From Tetrahymena thermophila SB210 (Eukaryota; Ciliophora; Oligohymenophorea; Hymenostomatida; Tetrahymenidae): a DNA stretch of 64,000 nt. Where the stretch lies: assembly GCF_000189635.1 (NCBI RefSeq), contig NW_002476353.1, positions 806,001-870,000 of the forward strand, written 5' to 3'. The notes beneath the pieces are model-generated. The model did not search any database. It was not told the DNA's origin and saw only the letters and a list, made by a program, of their open reading frames with translations. The position numbers and the translations under genes were made by a program. The first letter of the stretch is position 1. Each line of letters begins with the position of its first letter. Below, one piece after another: positions 50,559 through 63,385 of this stretch.

Positions 50559-51499
50559 AGATAGTTTTTTATTTTCTTAAGTTAATGTGTTTGTAGTTAA
50601 TTAAATTTATTAAGTATGCAATAATATTCTTATTGAAATATTTGCATACTAATTCATTAAATATATTCAATTATATTTAATCTTCATTGAGCAACCCTTT
50701 ATTAAATTTATTATTTAATTATCAACTTTATAGCCATATTTTTATTAGAGTATCAAGAATATAAATTAATAATTTACATATAATATTTGCATAGTTACCT
50801 GAAAAAATAATTGATTGGTGGATAAAAATTAGCTAATTAAAATAAATAAATAACTTTATTTATATCTTTCATTTTTAAAATAATTACCATTTAATAAATT
50901 TATCAATTTGTAAATAAAAATTTTTTTTTTTGAACACAAAATTATTCTATTTAGAAATTATTTTTATAAAATAAAAATTTAAATTGCACTGATTAAGCAA
51001 ACAAAAATAAGTGAATGAATAAATAAACAAACAAATGATGAATGAACAAACAAATAAATAAAAAAATTAGATTATTATTATTTATTTTAAAAAAATTAAG
51101 CAAATTAAAAAATAAAACAAATTAATAAAAAATTTTACTAAAATATAAATTTGCAATAGTAAAATAATTAAAAATGAAAATATTCTGATAAGTGAAAAAA
51201 AGATGAGACCCCTTTTCACCACAAATTAAAATTAGTTGAGTGATATTTTTTAAATGAGAAATTAAAATATAAAATTCATCTAAATTAATTGATTACCAAA
51301 TACTTGTGGATATAAAATTTAGAAGATTAAGCTGCATCTAAACATTTAAGATATCAAATGTTATCAGAAAATATCCTTTAAGAGTATAATTAGAAAAATT
51401 AATACATATATATTCAATTTTAATAAAAAAAATTAATCAATTATTAATATAAAAAAAGTAAATAAAACATATAAATAAGTAAGAAAGCAAGAAAATAAT
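50559..51499. other. Divergent intergenic region
   Basis: About 940 AT-rich bases between two divergently transcribed genes. Short GAATGAATAAATAAAC-type repeats lie near 51011-51060. No gene is seen. Both promoters should lie here. Confidence 0.6.
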
Positions 51500-53276
51500 A
51501 TGGATTAAACTAACAACGAAAGTCTTCCTAGCAAATAAAAAAATTGTATTCATCACCCAACTCAAAGACCTAACTGGTACTGCATTGATCCAAATTGTAC
51601 AGAAAAAGTTAAGTTCGGATGTGGTGATTGCTTTTTAGATACTCCTCATGGAAGCCATCAGGTTAAAAAACTAATTGAGTATGAAAATGTAGTTAAAAAA
51701 AGATGCCCTGAAAGACAAACTAAGTATAAAGAACTTTAGTAAATTTCTGAAATCAGAAGCTCAACTGAAAGCTTATTCACTGAGATTAGAAGCAGTATTA
51801 AGGCTTAGATAGATGATCTCGAGTCTTCAATTCAAAAGCAAATTAGATTGATTGAACATAATTTTAGCAGTCGTACTTTAAATGAATTCAATTCAAAAGT
51901 TAAGCTACTTTCAAACAGACTATTATTTTGCAAGTTTTTATTCTGTGAAGATGAACTCAGTGAACTCTCATTGTAGCTCTTTAACTAAAGTTAGTTCATG
52001 GAAACAACAATTGAAAAGGAAAAATCAAAGCGTTAAATGATTTGCACTCAATTCAAGGATCATTTAGGAAACATTAAAAATTATTTTAATGAAGTTTTTG
52101 AATAAATTCAAAATTTTTCAACAACATTTTAAGCCAACATTCCAAATTATTTTAATCTAGAAAATTTCACTTAAAAAGTTGTAAAAGTTAATGAAAATTA
52201 ACCCAGTCACAATGGAGCAATCCGTAAAGTTCTTACCTTAACAAACAACAGGCTATTGAGTTTTTCAGATGATACAAATATGCACGTATATGATTAAACC
52301 TTTGCAATTTAAAAGACAATTAAGCACAGCAGTAAAATTATACAAGCTGATACTATGGGAGAAGACCTAGTTGTTATATCTTCTTCAGATTACAAGATTT
52401 ATGTTTATGATGTTCAAAAAGGTAGCAAATATTCTTTGATTTATATTAAGGATACAAATTTAAATCCTTTTAATTTCCACTAAAAGCTTATTAAAATTAT
52501 AAATTAAATAAAAATTCAATAGGTACAGTTGTCAAATAATTTAGTGGACACAATGAACCAATCTTAGCATTAAAATCTATAAGCGAAGATAGATTTGTTT
52601 CAGGAGGTATGGATAAAAGTATTTGTATTTGGAGCTTGAGCCAAGATGAGCCCTTGACAACTTAATTAGATCCTCATCAAGGATCAATATACAGCATAGA
52701 ACAAATTGGCTTGAATAAGTTTGTTACATGTGGTGGAGAAGATGGAAAAATTAAAATATGGGAAGACTTGAAAGTTGTTTAAGCATTGAATGGTCACACA
52801 AATAAAGTACAACTCCTTAAGTATTTGAAAGGATTGAATACTTTGGTTTCTGTTGATGAATAAGGAATCATCATGCTATGGAACTTACAAGACTTAACTC
52901 TTATCCACGTACATTTTATTAGATTATAAATTTCAATTAAATTTAATTTTACCTAATGAATATATAGTAATTCAGAGATGAGTTCTCTAATGTAGTTGAT
53001 ATGATTGAATTATCAGACGATATGTTCTGTGTTCTTGGAGTAGAACAAAACATTAAAATTTTCAAATTTGAATTCGAAGCTAAGTTAAATGAAACAGAAT
53101 AAAGTGGAAGCAATGAAATGCTAGATAAAGTTACTTCCATTAAAGGAGAAGCTATAAAAAATATTTCTGCAATTATGAACTTTTCAACATATGTTAATAT
53201 GCTAACTATAGCAAAGTTGGATGATGATGGAATCATTGGTGGATGCCAAGATGGTCATCTCGTTTTAATTAAATGA
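51500..53276 (+). CDS. B-box-like zinc finger, coiled-coil, WD40-repeat protein
   Basis: Three exons (51500-52421, 52523-52908, 52968-53276) give 538 residues. An N-terminal Cys/His cluster (C16, H19, C28, C33, C41, C44, H50, H53) has B-box-like spacing. A helical region at about 60-210 follows (IDDLESSIQKQIRLIEHNF). From about 230 there are seven or so WD40-type blades: VLTLTNNRLLSFSDDTNMHV, KIIQADTMGEDLVVISSSD, FSGHNEPILALKSI with SGGMDKSICIW, FVTCGGEDGKIKIW, and LNGHTNKVQLLKYL with LVSVDEQGIIMLW. The last blade ends GGCQDGHLVLIK. The order zinc finger, coil, propeller is the same as at 7029-9835, so they are probable paralogues or members of one ciliate-expanded family. It is probably a protein-interaction scaffold. 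There is no RING, so ubiquitin-ligase activity is not implied. Confidence 0.88.
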
Positions 53277-53568
53277 TTTTTATAAATAATTTAGTATAAA
53301 AATTAAAATATTGCATAATCTTTTCACTAATCTTAAATGTTACAAATATAATTATTTACAATTTAAATTCTTTATAAAACTAAAAATAAAAATAATTAAA
53401 AATTTTTTATTATTTGTAAAATAGTAAATTTAAACATTTTATGTAAATTTTTTTAATTTTTTAAAGACTAAGTATATACTATAAAAAAATAACATAAAAG
53501 TCAATTAAATTTAATACAATTAAATAATTTAAATTTTATTTTAGTAAAGTATGTTTTTATAACAATTT

Positions 53569-56500
53569 TCAAATAGGCTGATACTTGATAGTTATTTTTT
53601 TCTATAAATCTGGATATTGTGCACAAATGAGTTATACTGCTTCGTATAAGATATCTTTAAATTTTTCATAGGTTGGTAAGACAAACAATTTATTTCCTTA
53701 AATATTATTATTTAAAACACCATTTTGTTACTATTTTTTATCATCTACTTTCTGCTCTTCATTTAATTCTTGATTTTCTTTTATGTTAATATTAAAACTT
53801 GATTTAGTTTATTAAGCACCTTTATCTTTGATGTTTAACTAAATACTAGCAGAGCTATTGATTTCTATTTCCTTTTTCTAAATAAATAAATAATTAAATT
53901 CAGTTAAAAATATTTTTTTTAAATAGTATTACTTCTTGGATGCTTTATGATGACTATTGCTAGGTCAAGTATATAGAAGTAGAGTGAGTTTTAATTTATT
54001 CTTTTATTTTTTACTTATAGTTGATCATTATTTAATCAAAATATTTTTAAAGAGCCAATCTTTTGTAGTCTATGTGATTAAATGACTGATAAACATTTTG
54101 AATGACTCTTTTTGTGAGAGAAGAGTTTTTAAGTGTAGCTTAATCTATTTTTACTTCAATAACGTCACCAATTGCCTCTAAATAGTATTTCTCCCAGAAT
54201 CTATACAAAAGCTTTTTGAAGTTAATTATTCTTTGATGATAAATGATAAACTTTTTAATTATTTTTTTGCTTGAAGAAATATATGTTAAAATCCTTTGTA
54301 TGCTCTCATGTCTTTATGCATTCTATCTTAGTACATAAATCAAAGCCTTTTATGCTTCTGCTTTGACTTTTTTCTTTTTTACTTAGACATAAGAGTCTAC
54401 AACGTACTTAGAATCTAAAACAGCTCTTACAAATATATTTTATCCTCCTATCTGTTAAAAGCATTAAATTAAAATTTACTTAACATTTATAACAAAAATA
54501 TTAATTACCTTTCTTGCTTTTGTTTTATATCTGAAAAATGGACGAAGAAGTGAAAAAGCCATGTCTCTCATAAGTCTCTATCTTTCTTTGTGTTTTTATA
54601 GCTTAACTGCCAATTTTTTAGTTGCTAATACCATGTATATGGTTGTCAGCCATATGAAATCAAAAGTCTTTTTCTTGAATTGCTTGATTTCTATAAATTG
54701 TTTTAATATTTTTTCTTGCTTTACTCTTTCCTAAATATATTGTGATTAATTTAAATTTTGATGTGATAAATTAATGAAGTTACTTTTTCTTCTTGAAGTT
54801 AAGCTAAGTGGTGAATATGATTTTCAAACAAATAGTTTTTTATGGCTTGTGCTTGTACTATTTTTTATTTTTTTGTTTCCAGAAAATTTTTCTTTTTTTA
54901 AGTCATTTCTAGCATGTTTTCTTCTTTTAAACTTTCAATGTTTTTCTTTAAAATATTTTGTTCGGGACCAGTCATTCCTAATTTCCTTCTCCTCTTTTCG
55001 AGTATATACTTAACTTCTTGTTTCAATTAATCATTAGAGAGAGCATAGCAAGATAATTTAATTTCTTATTTGTTCGTTTAGACTTCAGAAGTATTTTAAT
55101 TTGCTTAGTTAATATCTCTATATTCTCTCATAGTTTTGAAGCTTTCATAGACAGTTCCAAAAGTAACAGTCAGCTTTATAATAGCTTCATCATTAGAATA
55201 TATTGAAAAATAGAAATAATCTTAATGAGTAAAGTATCCACTATTATTATCTGATTCAAAAGAAAAAGTATTGCCCTAAAGGTTATAATCACAATTAAAC
55301 TAATTAGGAGTTGGAAATTCTTTACTCACCATAATTTTGTAATTTAAAATCCTATCTTGGCTTATCTTCACTCTTAGAGGACTTTACTATCCTTTTACTC
55401 TAATACAAAAATAAGTAAAATCATTTACTCCGAGATATAAGTAGTTTGTTTTTCCCACCTTAAGCACTTGTTCATTTGAAGCTATATTTAAATAAATTTA
55501 CAAATAAATAAATATATTTTATTTATCTCAAATTAAATTATCTTAAAATTAAATAGTATTTTAAAGGCTTTGAAAAGTAACAAGTATAGCTGTTTAATAA
55601 AATTTTATATGATTTCTTATTTACTATTTCGAAAAGACCTTACTGATTTTAATAGTTTGAGGATATTATTCATTTACATAAAATGTTAGTAAAATCTGTA
55701 AATAAATCATTAAAAATTAGTTTCTTTTTGTTTAACCAGGAAATAATAATTAATTAATTATTACATCAAGAAGAAAAACTTAAAAAATTAAGATTTAATT
55801 AATCTTTTATTTTGTGCTACTTGAAATTTAATATCAAGTAATAACTTAATAATTATTCTTTAATGAACAATAATTTTAAAATATAACTAAATCTCTCTTA
55901 CGTATGTTTGGTTTGAAAATGCAAGGTTTATCACTTTTCTTTTATTCTTTTTATTTTTCATAGTTGTTTGTTGCTCCATTAAAATCATACTTTTTCATTT
56001 CGTTTGTGTCAATCAGATTTAAAGTAGTTTTAAAATTCTCAATCATCTCTTCTCTATTTAATTCTGGCAGTTGTTGATAGGAATTGAAGTTCAAGTTGTT
56101 AAAAGTATTTACTGTAGCAAACGTTTTCTATGATTTTTACCTTGAATGAAAAAATTGCTAGGATTAGCTGGGATCAAGCAGCATTTTATTGGGCTATGAT
56201 TCTCTTTTGATATTATTCTAGTTACTAGAGATGTTTTTATCTTTTATTGTAATGTTATTTTCAGTAGCTAAAACTTTTGACATTCTTTAAGCCCCATTTA
56301 CCGAAATTATTAGGCTTGCTCGCTTTTCAGCCTAAGGTGATTTGAATTGTGGTGATACTAACTTATGTACTCCTTCTCTTAATGTTTTAGGGGAAGGAAT
56401 ATTTTTCAAGCTCTTTATCTGAACAGAGGACTCTGTATTTATTGTCAATTTATCTTTAAAAACTTTTTTCATAGGCGATTAGCTGCTATTTGTATTATTT

Positions 56501-57120
56501 GATACCTATGTTAAATTTTATTGATGATGGAACTACTTATTGAATAGTGTCCCTGTTTGGTTTAGCCCTCTTACACTATAATTGCCTTTTAATTTATCAC
56601 TTAACTTTCTTGAGGATTGTTAGGAAATTTATCTTAGCTCATTCGATAATTTAGCCTTAAATAAACCTGTTGCACTACCTACAGGTGTTACTTATGTATC
56701 AGTGTGTGAAAAATTTATCTTTTTTGAAATATGATTAACATTTTTAATAAACTATTGGTATTTATTTTAGCTTAATGATTTTTTATTTCTTTATTATTCG
56801 AGCGTTGATGTAGTATCATCACCTAAGTCGAATATATGGGAACTACTATTTTGATTTAACTTGCTTTTTGTTGAACTAAGTTATTTTAAACTTTTGTGTT
56901 CACTAATTCTTGTTTTTTCGTTCATTAAGCCAGAATCATAATTATTTCCAATAATTTCTTCTGAATCACATCTTTCTTTACTATCATTAATAATGAGACG
57001 AACTTTGCTTTTCTGTTTATCTGGGTGAAGCTTGTATTAATCTGTATGAAAATGATTCACCTCATTTCCCTATAAAATTTACTTCAAGTTTTAATATTTA
57101 TTCTCATCAAAATTCATCAT
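53569..57120 (-). CDS. Large unrecognised protein with central beta-sandwich-like region
   Basis: Six exons (57120-55888, 55695-55644, 55481-54784, 54730-54509, 54451-53933, 53877-53569) give 1010 residues. The first 400 are Ser/Asn/Lys-rich and probably disordered (MMNFDENKYQNLKQ onward). At about 405-540 alternating strands appear (LLTFYVNEQYPQTIKI, NYLYLGVNDFTYFCIRVKG, DYFYFSIYSNDEAIIKLTVT). They recall a PPC-like or C2-like beta sandwich, tentatively. A basic helical stretch follows (KILKQFIEIKQFKKK, LMRDMAFSLLRPFFRYKTKA), then a helical region rich in Tyr and Lys. The tail ends YEKFKDILYEAVQLICAQYP. The 52-nt second exon is optional by phase: splicing from the excellent donor at 55901 (GTAAGAG) straight to 55481 also keeps frame. 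Confidence 0.75.
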
Positions 57121-58150
57121 TATTTATGCCTAACCTTTTGTTGTTTCTAGGAAAAATTATGTGCTCTTGTTAAGAGATTTATATAATTTGTAATATTAAT
57201 TAAAAGTAGAAAGACCTAAATTTGTTTATTAATATCACTTTATTTAATGCAAATTGCTTTTTATATTATTGTTATTATTTTGTATATTTATTTTGTGGTT
57301 TAGTAAAATCTTTGCTCAAATATTATATTTTAAAAAAACTATAAATCTTTATATTTTTTTCAATTCAACCAGAGAATTAAATACCAAAATTAATTTCTTA
57401 CTGAACGCATTTGATAGAAAATCAAATAAATATAATTATCTTACCTACATTATTTGCATTAATTAATAGAACAAAATTTTATATATCTCAAAGCTTAATA
57501 TATTATGTTAAACTAAATCAATTATTTTTAAGTATTAAAAAATCTAACTATTTTCACATTTTTCTCCTATTTCTTGATTATTTATTCATTAAATATTTAA
57601 AATTCATAAAGATTTATAAAATATTAAATTTATTAGGTTTATTTAGCAAAAAAATATTTTTTTTAATTTTATATATTATGTTAAACTAAATCAATTATTT
57701 TTAAGTATTAAAAAATCTAACTATTTTCACATTTTTCTCCTATTTCTTGATTATTTATTCATTAAATATTTAAAATTCATAAAGATTTATAAAATATTAA
57801 ATTTATTAGGTTTATTTAGCAAAAAAATATTTTTTTTAATTTTTCTTTAAGATTAATTTTTTTTATTTATTTGGTTTATTTTTTTAATTTAAATAAAAAT
57901 GTTTTTATTTTCATTTAAATAAAATTAATACTTAATAAAATATAATAATTTAATAATTTCTATTTTAATGAGTTTTCCAATCATAATTAAATTTTGGATT
58001 TATAAAGAAAAGTAATTTAATTTCCTATGAATATTCTAATAATTATTTAATATTCTAATATTAATATTTAAATTGAGTAGATATTTAATTTTCCAATGAA
58101 AAAAAATTTTTTAATCTTAGAAAAGTTAATTAAAAAAAGTGAATTTATAT
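57121..58150. other. Divergent intergenic region with tandem duplication
   Basis: About 1 kb between two divergent genes. It contains a 173-bp tandem duplication (57499-57844, listed separately). No gene is seen. Standard-code open frames here fall inside the repeat and have random AT-rich composition. Confidence 0.6.
57499..57844. repeat. Near-identical 173-bp tandem duplication
   Basis: The block starting TATTATGTTAAACTAAATCA at 57501 restarts at 57674 and runs with no difference that I can find by eye to about 57841. There the second copy continues as TTCTTTAAG instead of returning to the start. The period is 173 bp, two copies, non-coding. Confidence 0.9.
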
Positions 58151-59254
58151 ATGGATTAAGTTTTCTTAAATTAATGCCCAATAAAAGGCCACTATGCCTC
58201 GAATAAAGATCAAATTTGCTTAGATGAGGAGTGCGAATGTGAAATAATGTGTCTCTACTGTCGAATAGACCATATTGATAATAATAAAAACCATAATATT
58301 ATCCCAATAAATGAAATTGCTGAAAAAATCCAGCTTTTATAAAAACCATAATAGATATAAAATAATATAATTAATTAGGCCAATAAAATATTATTAGCGA
58401 TTCAGAAATAAATTGATATGAAATTCATATATGATTTAGAATAAACTAATTACTTCAGACTATATTAGGAAATTAAGGATTTAGATTTAACTTGCTATTA
58501 AAATATTATTAAGTTAAACAAATAAACTCTAAAATAATTATTAGTTGTTTATAAATCATATGAGTAAGATATACAGTAGGAATTAAATTTAGATGAAAAT
58601 GACAAAAAATAAATTGTAGAAATGATTTTTTAAAAACTTAATCCTTTGAAAAAGTAAAATAAATTGTTTTAAGAATTTAAATATAATCCATAATAAGAAT
58701 AAATAGAAAATTTTATAGGTAATCTAAATAAATAGTAATAATCTTTTGAATTATAAGAGGAAATAGAAAAACTAGAAAACCAAATAAGAAGCAAAGATAT
58801 CTAAATTTAAGAAAAAGTAGAAGTAATAAACTCACTTTAATAACTTATTTAGAATGTAAGTGATTAAAATTCAAATTATGATAATGAGATTGAATCATAT
58901 AAATAAACTCTAGAGGAGTACTAAAAAAAAAATAAACAATATCTTAAGAATATTAAAGAAAACAACAGTTTTATAAAACAATTAGAAGAAACAAATAAAG
59001 ATTTAATAAAAACAATTGAAAAATAATAATAAGAAACTAATGATAAAAAATCAAGCAATAACTGTATAAAATTATTAAATTTTCCCTTGAATGGTAAAAT
59101 ATCATAAAAGCATTTCGATGAACTCTTTTCAACTATCTAAAGAAATTTTGTTGAAAATTTGGATAATGAATATTAAAAGAATATACTTTAACTTACAAGT
59201 GAATTATATAGCAAACTAGAACAGCATTACACTGATTTACAATAACCATTGTGA
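58151..59254 (+). CDS. B-box-like zinc finger and coiled-coil protein
   Basis: A single exon of 367 residues, opened by reading a very high number of TAA/TAG codons as Gln. The N-terminal Cys/His cluster (C9, H14, C23, C28, C34, C37, H41, H48) follows the pattern of the fingers at 7029 and 51500. The rest is a long coiled coil rich in Gln, Asn, Lys and Glu (NKQQQSFELQEEIEKLENQI, YKQTLEEYQKKNKQYLKN). The helical C-terminus is FDELFSTIQRNFVENLDNEY. Unlike the other two it has no WD40 propeller. The composition, extreme in Gln codons, is more repetitive than its neighbours. It is presumably an interaction protein. The function is unknown. Confidence 0.82.
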
Positions 59255-60028
59255 AAAAGCAAATATAAAATGATAATTAATAATATTTTATGCAATAAGT
59301 TTTACTTATAATATATATCAATATTATTATACATAAAAAACTACATATATTTCATAGAAAGTAACTTATAGTATAGCAAGATGCCATTCAAAAATTCTGT
59401 TTCATTTTACTTATGGCTAATATTTTCTTTAGCCAGCCATGATACTTTTTTAAAAAAATTATGGTAAATTAATTTAAAAAATAAATTTAAATTGGTATTT
59501 TATAAAAATAAAATTTTAACAAAGAAAAACTATATTAATAAAAATAAACTTAAATAATTAAATAAAATTTATCATTCTCTATATATGAAAATCCCATGAT
59601 CCCTTAAGTTTATGGTTTTAAAGGAATGAAGACAACTTTTTAAAAAATATGACAACATTTTATGTTAAGTTATAAATTTTTTTCTTTCTTTTAAAAATTA
59701 TCAGGAAGGAAATGGAGGTAAACATAATTGATTGATTAATGATCAAATATGAAATGCATTTCTCTTACTTACTAATTTTTTTTTTTTTGATTTTTAGTTT
59801 GAATATTTTAATTATTATTAAAGAATTGAAATTAAGTTTTACTCAGATTATTTTGACTTATTAAAAATTTAACATTTTACAGAAGAAATAAAACAAAAAA
59901 GAATAGTTTTATAATATTAAGATATATTTAATATAACATTTTAATAATTTATTTATAATTATAACTAGAGTAAGTAGTACCAGTAGAAGTTATTAATAAA
60001 ATAAAAACTAATTATTTAGTTTGCTGAA
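59255..60028. other. Intergenic with a small hairpin
   Basis: About 770 bases between the 3' ends of two convergent genes. A 7-bp perfect stem, TGGCTAA...TTAGCCA with an 8-base loop, lies near 59414-59435. No gene is seen. The hairpin might lie in a 3' untranslated region. Confidence 0.5.
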
Positions 60029-60873
60029 TCAAAAAATTGTGCATCCACAATTTTATTTTTATATTTTCACTTTCTTTTAGCGCAGATCATGCTCTTTTCC
60101 AATTTAAGTGATTAATGAAATAAAGTCTTCTACGAAAACATGTTTATAAAGTGAATTCAAATTTTTTTCAACTATATTACTAACTTTGGAATAATCGATT
60201 TCTATATTTATTTATTAAATTAAAATTATTTTAAAATTAATTTGAAAGTTTTGTAAAATAAATAATTTATTTGATAAGTATATTAATTAATTTATATATT
60301 AGTTACTGTATCTTTAAATGATGCTCTTTACAATTTCTATAGTTTTTTCTTTGGTTATAAAGTATATTTCTTGTTCTTTGAACTAAATCCACATATTTTC
60401 TATTTCCAAGACCAAATCCATGCCGATATGATTTACAACACTATTTATTATGTTAAGTTTTTAAATTAAAATAATTTTTTAGGATAAAAATGTATTTATT
60501 ACTCATCAATTCCTACAGTTTATTATCTTTTACGGCATCCCATACATATTTAAGACAAATAAATTTTGAGATCTTCTCTTTTTATTAATTATTTTTTTTT
60601 AGTCTTCCCCATTTATTTGATTTATTTTATGATTGTTTATTGCATTTTTTTATCAACTTTTTATAATTATAATATTTTTACAAACAGCAAATATTGTAAA
60701 ATATTTTTACCTTCAAAATTACTGAAAACATAATCTGTAACAAATAAAGTCTGGTCAATAGAAATATAGGTAAAATCATGATCCTTATAGTTTTTATTTA
60801 CTAGTTCATATGCCGAGTATATACTTTTACTAATAGTACGTGTATTAGTTTATTGTTCATCAGATAATTCCAT
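60029..60873 (-). CDS. EF-hand-like protein with C-terminal CaaX motif (paralogue A)
   Basis: Four exons (60873-60711, 60656-60503, 60440-60307, 60201-60029) give 207 residues. It looks like four degenerate EF-hand-type helix-loop-helix units in two pairs: FTYISIDQTLFVTDYVFSNF, IKREDLKIYLSQICM, QEIYFITKEKTIEIVKSII, then YKHVFVEDFISLITQIGKEH. The loops lack the first Asp and the central Gly of calcium-binding EF-hands, so calcium binding is doubtful. The protein ends KQNCGCTIF. The last four residues, CTIF, fit a CaaX prenylation box, and Cys two places upstream could be a second lipid site, so membrane attachment is likely (inference). Exon borders and the lengths of exons 2 and 3 (154 and 134 nt) are identical to paralogue B at 62569-63385. 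Confidence 0.82.
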
Positions 60874-62568
60874 CTCTTAATATTTATTATAAATGTTTAT
60901 TTTAATTTATTATTATATTAATCTAAGTAGATTTCCAAAATTATATAAATAGATTGCATCCTTTTTATCGATTTACTAACCAGCTTTAAATCTTATCGTT
61001 TTTAATAAAAATATGTTATTACTGGATATAAATATATTAACACATGTTAAATAAATCTTAAATATATAAAAAACAAAAGTAAAATCTTAAGCATTTTTAA
61101 GTTTAAGCATTAAAAGCGTTTAAACTATTAAGTTATTTTGAATATTAAATTATCTAATATTAAAAATTATAAAAATATTCTAAGAATAGCACTTTAAATT
61201 AACTAAACACTTAGAAATTAATAATTCTTTAAAATTAAAAATAATTGATATATTGAGTCGTTTTTGTTATTAATTAGAAAATAAAAAATTTATATGGCAT
61301 TTAACAGGGTTAAACTGATAAGCTATTTTTTTAGAAACGATAAAATTTTAGATAAAATTTAAAAATAAATTTTAGCATAAAAAAATCATTATTTTAAATC
61401 CTCCATTTATTGAAATGCATAACAAAAAAGAAGAAAACACAATTGTTTATTCTAGAATTTATTGAAATTTGTTTATTTGAATGTCAACAAGATTTATAAT
61501 AACTACTTATCATTAGATTTAATTATAATAGCCATAAAAAATCCAAAAATGTTTTTAATTAATTAGGCTGGCTGTATCTAAATTTACATAATGAGCATTT
61601 TTACTGAAAATATAATTAATTTTAAGACAAATTTGGTAATAGTATGAGATTATCTAATATAATATAGATTTATAAATATTTACTAGCAATTATTTTTTCT
61701 ATAAAAATAATTTAATGGATATTTTTTACAATTAATTTCAAGAATTTTTATGTATTTTTTTATTCAATAAAATAGCAACTAATAATTAAATTAATAAATG
61801 TTTCTATATTCATAAATAGAAAACCTGACATTAAATAACTTTATCAAGGAAAATATATATGCTTTTAATCTATTTTACTAAATCACTTAAATTTTATTTC
61901 AAAATGGAAATAAGAAAATACAAAACAAACAAACCATAATAATTAAATAACAATTACCTCTACTTTTAGATCTATTTTCATTTAATTATTCTTTATATTA
62001 AACCAAATAAGCAACAAAATTATTAATTAATTTTAAAGGCAAGTAAATTAATTTGTTTCATAATCTCAAGATGTTTATTAATATATATCACTTGCTAAAG
62101 ACTAAGTAACAGCCTTAAAAGTAATATTTTGTTGACTATAAAAAAAATTATAATTTATATTTTTGAAAATTAAAGTTAAAGAAATTATTTTATCTTTGTG
62201 TTTAGATTAATAAATAATAATTTTAAATAATCATATAATTGCTTGAAGTTTTATAAAATTGAATATATTCTTACTTATAAATTTAAATTAATACAATTTT
62301 TTAATTCATATACAAAAATATAGCATTTAAGAATTGAAAATAGCAATTCTTTTTACTTTTTATAATATTAATTACAAGAAATATTTTAATCTAAAGTTAA
62401 AGAAAATATAATTTTATTAGTGTGCATTTAAATTTTGCTTAAATTTTATTTTGGTTAAGTCCACTTTATAATGGTTTGACTATTAGAGGTGAAAGAGATA
62501 TGGATGGAATTCAGATATGATAATCGTATATAATAGTATTTTTTATTCATCATAATTTGGTATGCTTA
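60874..62568. other. Long AT-rich intergenic stretch between the paralogues
   Basis: About 1.7 kb separating the promoter side of paralogue A from the 3' end of paralogue B. No coding frame is convincing. A less AT-rich patch near 62450-62530 has no recognisable feature. Confidence 0.55.
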
Positions 62569-63385
62569 TCAAAATATTTAGCAACTACAGGCTTACTTAT
62601 CATGGTATTTTTTATGTTAAAGATGTTGTTGTTTAGCAATTTAAAGGACAATTGAAAGAAAATCTTGAAAGAAAACAAATTTGTGAATTTCTTTTAAATC
62701 CCAATCAACTAACTCACTAACTTTTGAATAATCAATATCTATTTTACGAATAAAAAGCTAAATTAATTAAATTTATGAGCAAATAAATTACCAAATTTCT
62801 AGAGAACATCTTTTATTAATCTAATGCATTCATCTTTACTAATAAATGTTTAATCATTCTCTTTCAATCTATCCCAATAATCTTCGATTTCCATAATTAA
62901 TTTAGTGTCAATATATACAATTAAACTATAATTTTTATAGAGCTATTTAAAATAATGTATAAATAATTTAAATATATTCTTACTCTTCCATAGTAATATT
63001 TTATTCCCTTTTTACTAACCCTTTGAAAACTTGTAAGAGATACACTATAAATTTATCTCTTTTTATAGTTGAATGTTTCTCTTAAAATTTTATACCCTTA
63101 ATGTGTTCTACAATCTATTATTTGTAGGCAGAGTCGACTTTTTAAAAGTTATTATTTTGTTTTTTAAAAAAAACGACAATATAGAAAAAATTTAATCTAA
63201 TAAAAATGCATACCTTAGTAAATACTAAACAGATAATCAATCACAAACATACATTCATCGAAATTGATATAGTATGTATCATCACATTTAAAATGCAAAT
63301 TAACTTGCTAGTAGGATTCATGTATAAAATGTTTTAATTCATGTATCTCAGCTTGAGTTTCTGTAATTTATTCAGATTTATTCAT
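62569..63385 (-). CDS. EF-hand-like protein with C-terminal CaaX motif (paralogue B)
   Basis: Four exons (63385-63214, 63137-62984, 62925-62792, 62738-62569) give 209 residues beginning MNKSEQITETQAEIHELKHF. Four EF-hand-like units are visible: DDTYYINFDECMFVIDYLFS, IKRDKFIVYLLQVFKGL, NDQTFISKDECIRLIKDVLQ, and HKFVFFQDFLSIVLQIAKQQ. Each retains the hydrophobic and Glu12 positions but not the first-position Asp. The C-terminus is KQACSCQIF, a CaaX-type CQIF preceded by another Cys, parallel to CGCTIF in paralogue A. Shared motifs such as IDYSKVS, the same intron phases (1, 2, 1) and two identical exon lengths prove common descent. Divergence is high, about one third identity by eye. Likely a membrane-tethered adaptor or sensor; the partner is unknown. 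Confidence 0.84.

Noticed and set aside
57254-57689. Two overlapping standard-code open frames in the divergent gap
   Set aside because: They cross the 173-bp duplication boundary, have random AT-rich composition (Ile, Phe, Leu, Asn, Lys) and no ciliate-code extension.
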